Source of the DNA: Epithemia pelagica
Taxonomy: Eukaryota; Bacillariophyta; Bacillariophyceae; Surirellales; Surirellaceae
DNA: 64,000 bases
Assembly (NCBI GenBank): GCA_946965045.2
Contig: OX337236.1
Location: 2,170,001-2,234,000, forward strand
Direction of reading: 5' to 3'
A program made the position numbers and the translations under genes. The notes beneath the pieces were generated by a model. It saw only the letters and a program-made list of their open reading frames with translations. It did not search any database and was not told where the DNA came from. Below are positions 31,156 to 44,300 of the stretch, piece by piece (positions within the stretch are counted from its first letter, which is position 1; each line of letters begins with the position of its first letter).

Positions 31156-33131
31156 AACATGTCCAACCGCGTGTGAAGATTTAAATCTTCACCCGAATCT
31201 CAAGCTAGCTACGCACTTACCAAACTACGCTTCAACATTTTCATTTTGCCACAGTGCTTTAGGACCGCAGCAGTTTAGAACAGTTGTAGATGGCGGTAGG
31301 CTCTGGCCTTCTTATCAATGGAAAGCTGAGCAGAAGCATATCTTCTAGGAGTAGTGAGTAGTCACTGCCTACTTTACAGCTCGGTCCCTGCCGATCACCC
31401 AAATGGGGCATTCACTTGAAAACTTGAGATTGTGTACAGCGTCCACATCCGCACGTTTTTTCTCAGTGGGGAGGTGTAGTAGGGGGGATCTTCTAGCCCA
31501 CTTCGGCATTCAGGATTTGTTATGGGATAACACCTCACACAACACGTGCACCTCAGTCCGGGTCCACGATCACTAACTTTGCCCGAAAGACAGGACAACA
31601 AGACTGGCTACTAAGGTTAGGAAGAGTTGCTATCATTGTTATTAGTTCTGTTGCTCCATTCTTTGTTATCTACTCATAGAAATATTCTGTCTCGACTGGT
31701 TGTGGTTGTCCATTCTGTCCAAAATCGAACTCTTCCCTCTTCCCTATGATGTTGCCTCATTATTTATGTCTGGTCTCTAGTGTTTCTCGTGTCGCTCTTG
31801 TATCATCTGCTGCACCTATCTGAAACCTGAAGAAGGATGGTTCGTGGTGCTGTTTACTGGTGAAACCTTGCTACTTGCACCTTTGCACCATCTATGTCTA
31901 CCGTCTTATATCTTCATCTACTCTCAACAAAGTTCATAGACACTGCCGTGTCAAGTAGTAAGTTGTTGCCATTTGCCATGATGTCATGGCACCGTATCTC
32001 GGGAAAGATCATTGGCTTAGAGTGCTGCTCACCATTCCTCTTCACACTTCACAACCTCCCGTAGGTACTCCCTGTAACCATGGCACAGTGTCGAGTCGGG
32101 AAATGAAAAAGGGAAGCGAAAACAAAAAAAGAGAATGAAGATATGTACACAATGTGCAACATCATGCAGCAATGCTGTTTATAGATATAGTCTCGATTGC
32201 TATAGCGATTTCAAGAAACGACCTCGTTGCTGGATGAAATATCGTCCAAAACAAAGAAGTGTCTACTTTATCTACCAACAACAGAAGCGACTGGCGAGGG
32301 GCTACGGCTCGCCGACAGATAGCTAGATCGCCCAAATTCCGCCCACTACCGCGACCATTTCTCGGTCCCCTCGCGATTCTATCGTCCACTGACAAGGTGA
32401 TCGTGCCTCTAGTTCTCCTTCTTAAGCACCAAATAAACCACCTTTGTCATCGCATCGTGATCAAACAACTCACAAAGTACATGGGGAAGTATGTAATGCA
32501 TAGCCAGAGCCAACAATCAAATACATGGGTCGAGTCCAAATGGATCTTGTTCAGGCAATTGCATGAGAACAACCAAACCATGACTCTGACCCTCGTGCTC
32601 TCCCATATCCGATCACAAATTTCATACTCCTGGTAGTGGCACTCAAGCCAATCTCATACTCCTGGTGGTTCCGCTCATTACGTACATCCACCAATCAAAC
32701 TTCATTCTCTTTGGTGGTTCCGTTCCACACGTACATCCACCAACACAACACTGTATCTGACTTTGTGGTTCAACCAATCCAACGGTCTAATCCACAATAT
32801 GCATCTCTCCTGATGGAAAACAACATAGAAAAACCATCTCAATCTCTCTGTGGTTCGGCAAGACCATTTTGCTGCTTACTCCACAGTTCCATACATCACT
32901 CGACCCTATTTTGGAGCCAAATTCATTCAACAGATCCAGAAATAGGGGCTCAAAGAACCATTTTAGCTCTCAGGTTGAATACTGTTGTGTCCATGGAAAC
33001 CAGGGCCATTTTCAGCCTTTAATTCCTTCGAGACACCTTTTAGCTTCATTTTGTCCTGCTGAAATCTCAGAAACGGACCATCATTTTTCAAACATGGCAT
33101 TCTTACGGACGCCAACACGCACAATTTCTCG
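31156..33131. other. Gene-free region with dispersed repeat fragments
   Basis: No gene supported. It contains a 147-bp segment (32212-32358) also found at 49998-50144, and low-complexity repeats of TCATACTCCTGGTGG and CGTACATCCACCAA type at 32620-32740. The Copia element inserted at its right end. Confidence 0.4.
32212..32358 (+). repeat. 147-bp repeat, copy 1
   Basis: Base-for-base identical to 49998-50144 in the same orientation. It contains a small stem GGCGAG...CTCGCC. Flanking bases differ, so the edges are sharp. Confidence 0.9.
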
Positions 33132-33136
33132 TCCAC

Positions 33137-33929
33137 TAGTAGAACTCTCACCGAAAATCATCGGTTAGGTTCGGCACCTCATCGGTTAGTCGAGTCCCGT
33201 GGCTTCAAACATCACCTACATCACCTACATTTCAAACATCACCTACATCACCTACATCCACACTTCATACCTAGCTTTGCGCTAGCTCAACATATATTTC
33301 GGTCGCATATACCAAAAAGTGAGAACAGATTGACGAACGTGCTATCAAGAATCAACTTTGGTCTTGATATCCCATCAACGGACGATCATCCGTTGAACAT
33401 CCGAGCCTGACCTGTGCCCTAAGCGTGCGCGCCCAAATTCGTCAAGACGCGCGCAAGAACTATCCGAGCGTTGCGACCATGTATCCGACCCAACGGTATA
33501 AGTACACAAGGCACGAATCACGATCACGCGAGACCATATCATCGTTCCCACTATTTCAAGATTGCAAACAAGGACGCGCCAACAAAACTACATATACCAA
33601 CTTTAGCCAAGAATCGTTGAGGCTGTATATGATATACAAGCACATATACATGTTATATACCTCACATACATCAACTCCAACCATTCCAGTCCTATCACCG
33701 CCAAGAACCTATTTCACACGATCGACAACAAGAATGGAAACCTCACACACCAAACCTAGTAGTAAGCTCACAATCATTAACATTACCATATCATCACGTC
33801 TTCAGTGTCCTGACTATCCCTACGATAGAGCCCTTGGGTTTCCTTTGTTCTCTGACCCGTGGAGAACCTTGGTATCAGTTGGTAATCGATTGTGGCTCTT
33901 CTAGAGCGTGTATTGATGAATCTCTACTA
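33137..33929 (+). repeat. 5' LTR of Copia element 1
   Basis: Begins TAGTAGAACTC and ends TCTCTACTA; the ends form a 6-bp inverted repeat (TAGTAG/CTACTA) instead of the usual TG...CA. It contains a duplicated CATCACCTACATCACCTACA segment missing from the 3' copy. It is followed directly by GATTAACAGTCTCAC, the expected primer-binding position, which I could not match to a tRNA. Confidence 0.93.
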
Positions 33930-33968
33930 GATTAACAGTCTCACCTGTCTCATTTCCCCGAAGTTTTC

Positions 33969-34510
33969 ATGTCCAGTGAACCCAATACTCCTGTCCGTCG
34001 GATCTACAACGCTTTCCAGCAGAGTGTTGACCCAACACAGCAGATTGCCGTCCACCCTGGCGAATTCCTCATCGAGACGCCCTCTAACTCCCCGGAGATG
34101 GCTAGCGCGCCTAATCCGTTCCAGACTCCCGATCAAGTCGTCCCTCCGTATCCGACCCGAATCGCCCGCCGAACACCCTTGCACACCGACCGAGTACACC
34201 TCCTCCATCAGGCTGCCTTCGGGTACGCTTCCTTACTTTCCAGCGTCCGGTCAATTACTTCCATACCATTTGGGTCGTGAACAAGACTAACCAACCTCTT
34301 CCTACCTTGACTACCCGTCTCGACGACGACGTTGGTTTCATCCACGTTATCAAGTTGCACCAGGACTTCCGTGCCACTATCTTCCCTCTACTCACCCAAC
34401 CAGTGAACCACCTAGTTGAGGACCACAACGGCAACGAAGAAGCTACCTCTGTTACTGAGTCTCCGATTCAACTTGATTACCACAACGAGCCCAGAAGTGA
34501 CCACGTTTAA
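33969..34510 (+). pseudogene. Leader ORF upstream of gag in Copia element 1 (frameshifted)
   Basis: A proline-rich frame starts at MSSEPNTPVRRIYNAF and is open to about 34230. The coding sense then passes to another frame (FQRPVNYFHTIWVVNKTNQ) and runs to 34510, ending SVTESPIQLDYHNEPRSDHV. A single frameshift therefore separates two halves of one leader protein of about 180 aa. The same C-terminal motif (SVTESPVQLD) exists in element 2, near 45700-45760 minus, which argues for a real protein. Function unknown; possibly an extra Gag-like protein. Not part of the main gag-pol frame. Confidence 0.5.
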
Positions 34511-34560
34511 GTAAATTAAAGTAGTTTTCACACCAAACCAGAGACAAGACCGAGTTCCGC

Positions 34561-34650
34561 ACCTCCGGGTTACCTTTCGGACATCACATCACACGTGGAC
34601 ATATGTGGCACATCCGGGTTCGCAAGGCACACCACACATCCGGGTTACAA
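34561..34650 (+). repeat. CATCCGGGTT repeat cluster in the leader of Copia element 1
   Basis: Three copies of a (CA)(C/T)ATCCGGGTT-like motif between the leader ORF and gag. Element 2 has about five copies in the equivalent place. Confidence 0.6.
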
Positions 34651-34723
34651 AACATAACTAAAGTTTTCGACTAAGACATCACAGGACACATATCAACATA
34701 TCTTATCACCAAGTCAAGCAATC

Positions 34724-37700
34724 ATGGAACCAACTACACCGACCACACCAGAGTTCAACCCCAATCAAAGTATATCTGATCAAGAAGTCTTTCATCATAT
34801 TACTCAGGTGTTGTTCAACTTTTCCAAGGAAAGGGTCGATGTACTCGTGAAATGGGTGAAATGGATGCACCATCATGCTTTTGATGATATCCTTAGTATC
34901 ATTGAGCATATGGCGATTGACCCTGAGAAGAACATGGATAGTATGACAAAATACAAGTCAGGAAAACAAATGCACGACCTACATGCCAATACAAGCCAGC
35001 AGATCAAGTTGCTTGCCCATTGGTTCCGACAAACGAGTATCGACATTCAGGGTATACCTTCCAAGGCAACCTGGATGAATCTGACCAAGGCAGAATTTGA
35101 TCTATGGAGGATAAACACTGACTTTTGCTCTGGAAGCCCTATCACTGAACCAGTATCACCTATGAAATCTCCATCCCATTCGACGTCACCCAAATCGTTT
35201 AGTACTACTTCTGCTGCATCACAGTCCCAACTGGACCTAACCGCATTTAAGAAGGGAACCAAGCGTGACGCTATGGCATATGAAACATTCAAGGATGAAC
35301 GATACTACGACACGTTCTGGAGGACTTTCAAGACCACAGCAAAAGCCCAAGGTTTATCTAATGTTCTTGACTTCCGATACAAGCCGCCAACGAATGATAC
35401 GTATGCAACAGAACTTTTCCAAGAGCAACAAATCTTCCTATACTCCGTCCTTGTGCGCATCATCCAGACTGACCAAGGAGGAGCTTATGTTTGCAAACAT
35501 GAGCATGATGAAGATGCACGAGCAGTGTTAGAGAAGCTTCACACATTGCATACGAAGTCAGACTTAGCAAAACGAGAGGTCCTACGATTAACCAATTACA
35601 TCTCCAACCTTCGCCTTGATGATACATGGCGTGGATCATCACGTCAATTCTTGCTTCATTTCCAAGACAAACTACGTTTACTCGATAACCTTGTTGATCT
35701 CTCTGATCGCATACCTGATCACACTAGGATGACGTTTCTTATGCAAGCTGTCGAGAAGGTACCTGACCTTCACAGAGTTAAAATCTTGGACAACGTTGTC
35801 AACACAAAGTCTGGAGCAAAGTCTTTACGTTATCAATCGTACTTCTCCATTTTGATGGACGCAGCATATGACCATGATCAAGTCACGCAATCTTCTGCAA
35901 CTGGTCGTCGTCATAGTGTCAAGCAACACGAGCAACACGAAGCACAACATGATATTGAGGGATCCCTTCAGGAAGACGATACATATCAGATAAACAATAC
36001 CAATGTCCAAGATGACAACACGGCATCTCCAAAAGCCAGTCTTCCTCGTGACCTATGGTTTAAACTTCCTGAGGATGCTTGCAAAATGATTGTTGAGTAT
36101 AACAAGAACGTGCAAGCTTCTACTCCGAGTCCAAGAAAGGTACAGCAACACTCCCTTGACATTGATCCTGAACCTGATCCTGACCCTGGTCAAGATGTTT
36201 TCGATGACCTGGACAACCCCACATATCCGCAGGATGATTCCGATCCAGCCACCCATCTCATCCATCAAGCAATGACGTCAACCGACCTCAATCACCCAGC
36301 TTCTGATTTGTCTAATGTTCTATCCAATGCCGCATCCAAGACGAGTAAGAAAGTTAGTTTCAAACAGAATGAGCACAAGCAGAAGGTCCACATGACTCAA
36401 TATATGTTCTCTCGAAAGTCGACTTATACTGGGAAACAACTCATTGATCGTGGTGCCAATGGTGGTTTAGCCGGAGCTGATATGCGTATCCTTTCCAAGA
36501 CAGGTCGTAACATCACGACTGTGGGAATCGACAACCATGAGCTTACTGGTCTCCCTATTGTCACTTGTGCTGCCAAATTTGAAACTAATGACGGGCTAAT
36601 CGTCGGCATCTTCAACGAATATGCATACTATGGAAAAGGACAGTCTATACATGCGCCTTGTCAATTGGAACATTATGGACTATCTGTGGATGAACGTTCT
36701 GTCAAGGTGGATGGAAAGCAACGTATCACTACCCTTGATGGACGTGCTTTACCTCTATGTATCAAGGATGGACTTGCCTTTATCCACTCATTAGGTATCC
36801 CTTTTGATGATGACATGGACCGATTGCCGCAAGTCATCTTTACTTCGCCATCTACTTGGGACCCCTCTGTTCTTGACCATACTCATTCAGATCCACAGCA
36901 TGATGCTTCTACTACATGGCATCAGGTTGCGACCGATGGCAGTATGGCACGTTATCCATATGACACGTATGGGGAGTACACTGATCGTGTTGTCTGCAAT
37001 CTCAATCTTCTCCTTGACCTTCCTTATGACCACGGACCCGACAACACCACATCTTTCTCTATCTATGCTGATGCTAATGGTGAAGACCCAACCCTTCAAC
37101 ATGCATCTGTCCATCGTCGGAATGTGGAAGAACATGATTGGAAACAATTTCGTCCCTTCTTTGGTTGGCAATCCGAGGAAGTTATTGCCGATACTTTCAA
37201 GCATACTACACGACATGCTAATGTGGTTTTTGACTGTGACACTCTCAAGAAACATTTCAAGGCACGCAACCCTATACTGAATCTACCACGTCGTCATGAA
37301 CCCGTTGCTACCGATTCGATCTTTTCTGATACACCTGCTGTTGATCATGGTGGAAAGGTGGCTCAAATTTTTGTAGGCCGCGATACTCTTGTCACTGATA
37401 TTTACGGTATCAAGTCTACCAAGCAATTTGTGAACACTCTTCAAGACAATATACGCATGCGAGGTGTTATGGAGACACTCATTAGTGATGGGGGTTCATC
37501 TCTCATTTCCCATAAGGTTAAGGATATCCTTCGCACCTTGCTCATCGGGGAGTATCGCTCTGAACCATACCACCAGCATCAGAACAAAGCCGAGAATCGT
37601 TATCAGACCGTTAAACGAATGACGAACGCTATCATGAATGCAACTGGATGCCCGGCCAATGTTTGGTTACTTTGCCTTGAATATGTCTGTGACTTATTGA

Positions 37701-40167
37701 ATCATTCTTCTTCACATGCACACTATGGACGTACTCCTATTGAGGCTCTCACCGGTCACCCTCCCGACATTTCGCACCTCCTGTTCTTTCCCTTCTGGGA
37801 TGAAGTCTACTATCGTGTTGACCCCTCCGAACCGTCGTCTGGTCCCTACCCTTCTTTGACCGATGAGAAACTTGGCCATTGGGTTGGTTTTGTTCACAAC
37901 GTTGGTGATGCTTTTACATGGAAGATTTTGTCTGCTGACAACCATATCCTCTACCGTTCCGCTGTTCGCCGTGTCGCTTCCACTACACCCAACCTTCGTG
38001 TGGATTGACCTTCAGGGGAGACATCTCCGAAAGATGACACAGATAAGCAGGCTGACACTGTCTTCATTCGCAGTAAAAGTGAAGATCCATCCAAACCAAT
38101 GCCTACAATCGATTACGAAGACATGATAGGACGAACTTTCCTATGCGACACTGAAGAAAATGGGGAGCGTCATCGAGCACGCGTTGTCAAACGAGTTGTA
38201 GATCTTAATGAAGAATTACTCAAGCAAGAAGAACGCATCAAGTACATCTACCGCAAGACAAATTCTGACGTTGATGAAATGATCTCTTATAACCAGTTGA
38301 TGGAGTATATTGAGAGGGACAATCAAGCGCAGACCTCGGGAGATAATTTGTTCCGTTTCAGGGATGTTATTGCACATCAAGGCCCACTGTCTTCAACCGA
38401 CCCGGATTATAAGGGGAGTAAGTATAACTTGCTTGTGGATTGGGAAACTGGGGAGACAACCTATGAACCACTCTCCCTTATTGCCAACAACGACCCAATC
38501 ACCGTTGCCATATATGGAAAGAAGCATGGGCTCCTCAACGAACCAGGATGGAAACACCTGAAACGCTACGTCAAGACGAGTAAACGCCTGATACGTACTG
38601 CAAAACAATCAAGGATCAAACAAGTACGTCGATCAGTCAAGTATAAGTTTGGATTCCAAGTCCCTCGAGATTACGCCGAGGCTGTCAATCTTGACAAACA
38701 AAATGGTACCACAAGGTGGCAAGACGCAACTGAATTGGAACTGTCTCAGATACAATCATATGAGACATTCAAGGACCATGGGAAGGCCATCTTCACAAAT
38801 GGCAAGGTATCAAATGCACCTGAGGGATATCAAAAGATTCGAGTGCATCTCGTTTTTGATGTGAAACATGATGGTAGGCACGACTTGTTGCAGATGGACA
38901 CTTGACGAAGGAACCTGTGGAAACGATCTACTCTGGAGTTGTTTCTATTCGCAACCTACGAATTGCTTTATTCCTTGGATCTCTGAACGATCTAGAAGTA
39001 TGGGGAGCAGACATTGGGAATGCGTATCTTGAAGCATTGACTGGGGAGAAGTTATATATTGTGGCAGGACCCGAGTTCAAGGAGCTAGAAGGTCACATCC
39101 TCATCATCTACAAGGCCCTCTATGGTCTCAAATCTTCAGGCGCACGATGGCATGATGTCCTTTTTGACGTCCTCACCAATATGGGTTTCTCACCAAGCAA
39201 GGCAGATCCTGACATTTGGATGAGAAAAGCACCTGGGGAGGATTGCTACGAATACAAGAAGGCTAAAACCCCTCTCATTGCTGGTGATCACCCGGAATTG
39301 GACGACACCGAACTCCTTGATGAAGAAGGTACACAGCACTTCCAGACCTTGATTGGACAGCTTCAGTGGGTGATTACAATTGGTTGCTTTGATGTTTTTA
39401 CTGCTACGATGACCCTTTCCAGGTTCCGCGCAGCTCCAAGACAGGGACATCTCAACAGAGCTAAACGTATCTATGGATACCTTTTCAATCTTTCTGATGG
39501 TGCAATCAGATTCCGAATCGGAGAGCCCAATTTCTCAAGCATTCCAAGTCAAGACTTTGATTGGAGTCGTACGGTCTATTCAGATGCCAAGGAATACATC
39601 CCTCATGATTGCCCAGAACCACTTGGACGATATGTGACGACAACGCACTTTGTTGATGCTAACCTTATGCACGACATGATCACAGGAAAGTCTGTAACAG
39701 CCATCCTGCATCTCTTGAATGGGACACCAATTGATTGGTACAGCAAACGACAGAGCACTGTGGAAACGGCATCATATGGATCAGAATTTGTGGCAGCAAG
39801 GACAGCAGTCGACCAAATCACTGAATTACGGCATTCACTTCGTTACCTTGGAGTACCAATCAGGGATCGCAGTTATCTGTTTGGAGACAATCGATCTGTG
39901 GTTGTTAACGCAACAATGCCTCATTCTATCTTGTCCAAGAGACATCATCTCCTTTCATATCACCGGGTACGAGAAGCGATAGCAGCGCAATACATTGCAT
40001 TCTATTGGAAGGATGGGAAGACCAACCCTGCCGACATCCTCAGCAAGCATTGGGAGTTTGCAACTTTTTGGCCTCTACTCAAGCCCCTATTGTTTTCGAG
40101 AGGAGAAGTTCAAGATCTCTACGAATCCAGCGATGACAAGGCTGAACCAACGAGCTGTGGGGAGTAG
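34724..40167 (+). pseudogene. Copia gag-pol polyprotein, defective
   Basis: Gag (about residues 1-530) has a UBN2-like capsid block (YETFKDERYYDTFWRTFK) and no visible CCHC knuckle. The protease site is LIDRGANGG, with Arg where Ser or Thr normally follows Asp. Integrase follows, with DDE residues in TDSIFSD, ISDGGSS and HQNKAENRY. TGA at 38006-38008 then interrupts an otherwise continuing frame. Reverse transcriptase starts after 38099, with a frameshifting deletion at about 38881 in the KHDGRHKAR-LVADGHLTKEP region. The first RT Asp (GADIGNAYL) is present, but the block with YVDD is gone through an in-frame deletion at about 39255, where CYEYKK joins KTPLIAGDH. RNase H is complete (FVDAN, GSEFV, FGDNRS). 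The final stop is the first triplet of the 3' LTR. It cannot encode an active enzyme. Confidence 0.9.
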
Positions 40168-40641
40168 TAGAACTCTCACCGAAAATCATCGGTTAGGTTC
40201 GGCACCTCATCGGTTAGTCGAGTCCCGTGGCTTCAAACATCACCTACATCACCTACATCCACACTTCATACCTAGCTTTGCGCTAGCTCAACATATATTT
40301 CGGTCGCATATACCAAAAAGTGAGAACAGATTGACGAACGTGCTATCAAGAATCAACTTTGGTCTTGATATCCCATCAACGGACGATCATCCGTTGAACA
40401 TCCGAGCCTGACCTGTGCCCTAAGCGTGCGCGCCCAAATTCGTCAAGACGCGCGCAAGAACTATCCGAGCGTTGCGACCATGTATCCGACCCAACGGTCT
40501 AAGTACACAAGGCACGAATCACGATCACGCGAGACCATATCATCGTTCCCACTATTTCAAGATTGCAAACAAGGACGCGCCAACAAAACTACATATACCA
40601 ACTTTAGCCAAGAATCGTTGAGGCTGTATTTGATATACAAG
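40165..40641 (+). repeat. 3' LTR of Copia element 1, first part
   Basis: Follows the polypurine tract GTGGGGAG. It is interrupted at ACAAG (40637-40641), the target duplication of element 2; the LTR resumes at 46754. Confidence 0.93.
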
Positions 40642-41350
40642 TAGTAGAGATTCATCAATACACGCTCTAGAAGAGCCACAATCGATTACCAACTGATATC
40701 AAGGTTCTCCACGGGTCAGAGAACAAAGGAAACCCAAGGGTTCTATCGTAGGGATAGTCAGGACACTGAAGACGTGATGATATGGTAATGTTAATGATTG
40801 TGAGCTTTAGGACTACGGTGTGTGTGTGGGTGTGCAGGTCTGGTCAGGGTGCATGACTGATATATTCATGGCGCTGACAGGACTGGTATGGTTGGAGTAG
40901 ACATGGATATTGTGTATTGGAAGTATATGCACTTGTATATCATATACCAATGCCAACAGCTCTTGCTTTGTCATGATATAGGTAGTTTCCTTGGCGCGTT
41001 GCTGTTTGCATTCTTTGATTTGTGGGAATAGAGATATGGTCTCGCGTGATCGTGATTCGTGCTTCGGTTACTTAGGCCGTTGGGCTAAGTTGTGGAGGTG
41101 CGTACTTGGATATTGATTGCGCGCCCTTGAGAATAATGGGCGCGCACGTGTTGGGCCATAATTAATATCCGATCGGTGGCTCATAACGCGTGCATTGCGA
41201 GCATGCCTTGGCCGAAATTAAAAGGTCTGCGAGCATGCCGTCATTCTTTTCTCACTTTTACGAGAATGTCATCGGATGCCATAAAATACTAGCATCAGTC
41301 GATGAGTTGTAGATTCCACCACAACCTAGTTGTTGGTGAGAATTCTGCCA
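40642..41350 (-). repeat. 3' LTR of Copia element 2
   Basis: 709 bp; in element sense it starts TGGCAGAATTC directly after the polypurine tract TTGTGGGGAG and ends TCTCTACTA. Confidence 0.93.
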
Positions 41351-44300
41351 CTCCCCACAATTCGTCGAGTGAGGATTGTTATTTTCCTTTGTCGTTCTTG
41401 TGATTGTTTCCATTCCAGAAGAAGAAGAAGGTCTTGAACATCGTCTAGCATGTGGAGAATTTCCAATGTTTGCCGAGAACATCTTCTGGATTGGTGTATA
41501 AAAACGTCTGAGGCAGTTGATAATAAATCCATCATTCTTGAGTGTAAAGTTGTTGCAGATACCTTCAGAGCTCTTCTCCCCGGGTGCTTTCTTCATCCAA
41601 ACATTGGGAATTGCTTTACTTGGAGACAAATCCATATCAAGAAAGACATCAAATAAACAGTCATGTTGACGTTCTCCTGAAGAATCGAATCCATTTGAGG
41701 TCTTGTAGTAGGTAACCAAGGTGTGACATAATTCCTTGAGTTCTTGTCTTGCGACTATCAAGGTCTTCTCCCCAGCTAAAGCTTTCAGGTTGCATGCATT
41801 TCCAATGTATGCTCTCCATATATCCATATCATTGAGAGGCCCAAGGTAGATGGTAGTATGGAAGTTGCAAAAGGAAATAGCACATGGACAGATTGCCTCA
41901 ACTGGTTCTTTGGTAAAATGTTCACACGTGACGAGAAGTGCCTTGCATCTATCATCATGTTTCACACGATAGACTTGAATCTTGTTGTGATACTCTTCTT
42001 GTGCATCTAACATTTTCCCAAGATGGACTTGAACTTGATCATGATCCTTCAATGTCTTGAGTGATTGAATCTGTGAGGGTCCAAAATCGGTAGTGTCTTG
42101 CCACTTGTTTTTGCCATGTTGCTTGTCTAAAACAATTGCTTCTTTGTGTGTCTGTGGAACGTGTGGGTAACCAAACTTGTACTTGACAAAAAGACTCAGT
42201 TGCTTGATTCTTGACTGCTGTTTAGCAGCTTGAATGAGGCATTCACTGATCTTGACAAAATGCTTGAAATGCTTCCATCCAAGTTCATTCAGTAGGTCAT
42301 GTTTCTTGCCATAGACAATGGTTATGGTGGGTGTTGGAGGCTCAAAGATCATCTCCCTAGTCTCCCAATCAACAAGTACATTCCAGCGACTTCCTTTGTA
42401 GTCAGGGATGTTGTTACTGCTCGAAGGTCCTTGATGTATGACAACATCTCTGAATTGGAAAACAACATCTTCAGTTGCCTGTTCCTGGTTGTCCTGTCCA
42501 TTGTATTCCACAAGTTGACTACATGAGATCACCTTCTTGTCAATATTGGAATTGTGTTTGCAGAAAATGTACTTCTTGATACATGCTTCTTGCTTGAAAG
42601 CGTCTTGTTCTAAATTGACGTGTTGGATTATACATGCTTGTTGTTGCTCCCCATTTCCCTCTGCTGGTTTGTAAGGAAACGCTTGTCCAAAAATTTTGTC
42701 GCAGTTCTTCATCGTAGGCATTTGTGCGGATGGATCTTCACCTTTGCTACAAATGAAAACGGTGTCAGCTTGCTTGTCATTGGGTTTATTTGGAAGTGAC
42801 TCCTCCCCTGAAGAGGCATCCGGACAAAGATAGGGTGCATAAGATTCGGTACAGGAGAAGACCTTGTCGCAGAGAAGGAAGAAAAGGGGTTGGGAAAAAT
42901 TGGGTGGGCGACCATTGAGGATCTGAAGAGGAAGATGACCAGAAACGTTTATGATGACATAAGGCATCTTCTTAACGGTAGGATAACGCTTCTCAGTCCT
43001 CATGTTGTGATCTTGATGGTTCAGTTTGGAACAAGAGTCTCCAATAAGGGGTGAGGAGAAGGAAGGTGTATCAGGTCCATGATCGTAAGGTAAATCCAAA
43101 AGGTGAGTGAGGTTACAGACATCACGATCAGTGTACTCCCCATAATTGTCATTGTCATATGGGTGATGCGTCATACTACCATCAGTGTTGACTTGTTGCC
43201 AGTTAGAAGCACTGTCAGGTGATGAGGCAGGATGCAAATGATCTAAAACACCAGGATCCCAGATGTCAGGTGACGTGAAGATGATTTGGGGTAATGTGTC
43301 CATGTCATCATCACTGGGGATACCAAGGGAGTGGATGTATGATAATCCATTTTTGCTGTGAAGAGGGATAGCACGTCCACCAAGTATAGTGATGCATTGT
43401 TTGCCATCAACTTTAGCAGATCTGTCCATGTCGTCATCAGAAGGAACACCCAAATACTGAATATAGGCAAGACCATCCTTGATACAGAGAGGTAAAGCAC
43501 GTCCATCAAGAGTAGTGATGCGTTGCTTCCCATCCACCGTGACAGAACGTTCATCCACAGATAGTCCATAATGTTCTAATTGGCAAGGCGCATGTATAGA
43601 CTGTCCTTTTCCATAGTATGCATATTCGTTGAAGATGCCGACGATTGGCCCGTCATTAGTTTCAAATTTGGCAGCACAAGTGACAATAGGAAGACCAGTA
43701 AGCTCATGGTTGTCGATTCCCACAGTCGTGATGTTACGACCTGTCTTGGAAAGGATACGCATATCAGCTCCGGCTAAACCACCATTGGCACCGCAATCGA
43801 TGAGTTGATTCCCAGTATAGGTTGACTTTCGAGAGAACATGTACTGAGCCATGTGGAGCTTCTGCTTGTGCTCTTTCTGTTTGAAACTAACCTTCTTAAA
43901 GGATGCGGCATTGGATAGAACATTAGACAAATCAGAAGCTGGATGATTGAGGTCGGTTGACGTCATTGCTTGATGGATGAGATGGGTGGCTGGATCGGAA
44001 TCATCCTGCGGATATGTGAGGTTGTCCAGGTCGTCGAAAACATCTTGACCAGGGTCAGGATCAGGTTCAGGATCAACGTCAAGGGAGTGTTGCTGTACGT
44101 TTCTTGAACTTGGAGTAGGAGCTTGCACGTTCTTGTTATACTCAACAATCACCTTGCGAGCATCCTCAGGAAGTTTAAACCATAGGTCACGAGGAAGACT
44201 GGCTTTTGGAGATGCCGTGTTATCATCTTGGACATTGGTATTGTTTATCTGATATGCATCGTCTTCCTGAAGGGATCCCTCAATATCATGTTGTGTTTTG

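Noticed and set aside
33780-33929. TTGGTATCAG in the LTR as an initiator-tRNA primer-binding site
   Set aside because: It lies inside the LTR, not directly after it; the true position after the LTR reads GATTAACAGTCTCAC.
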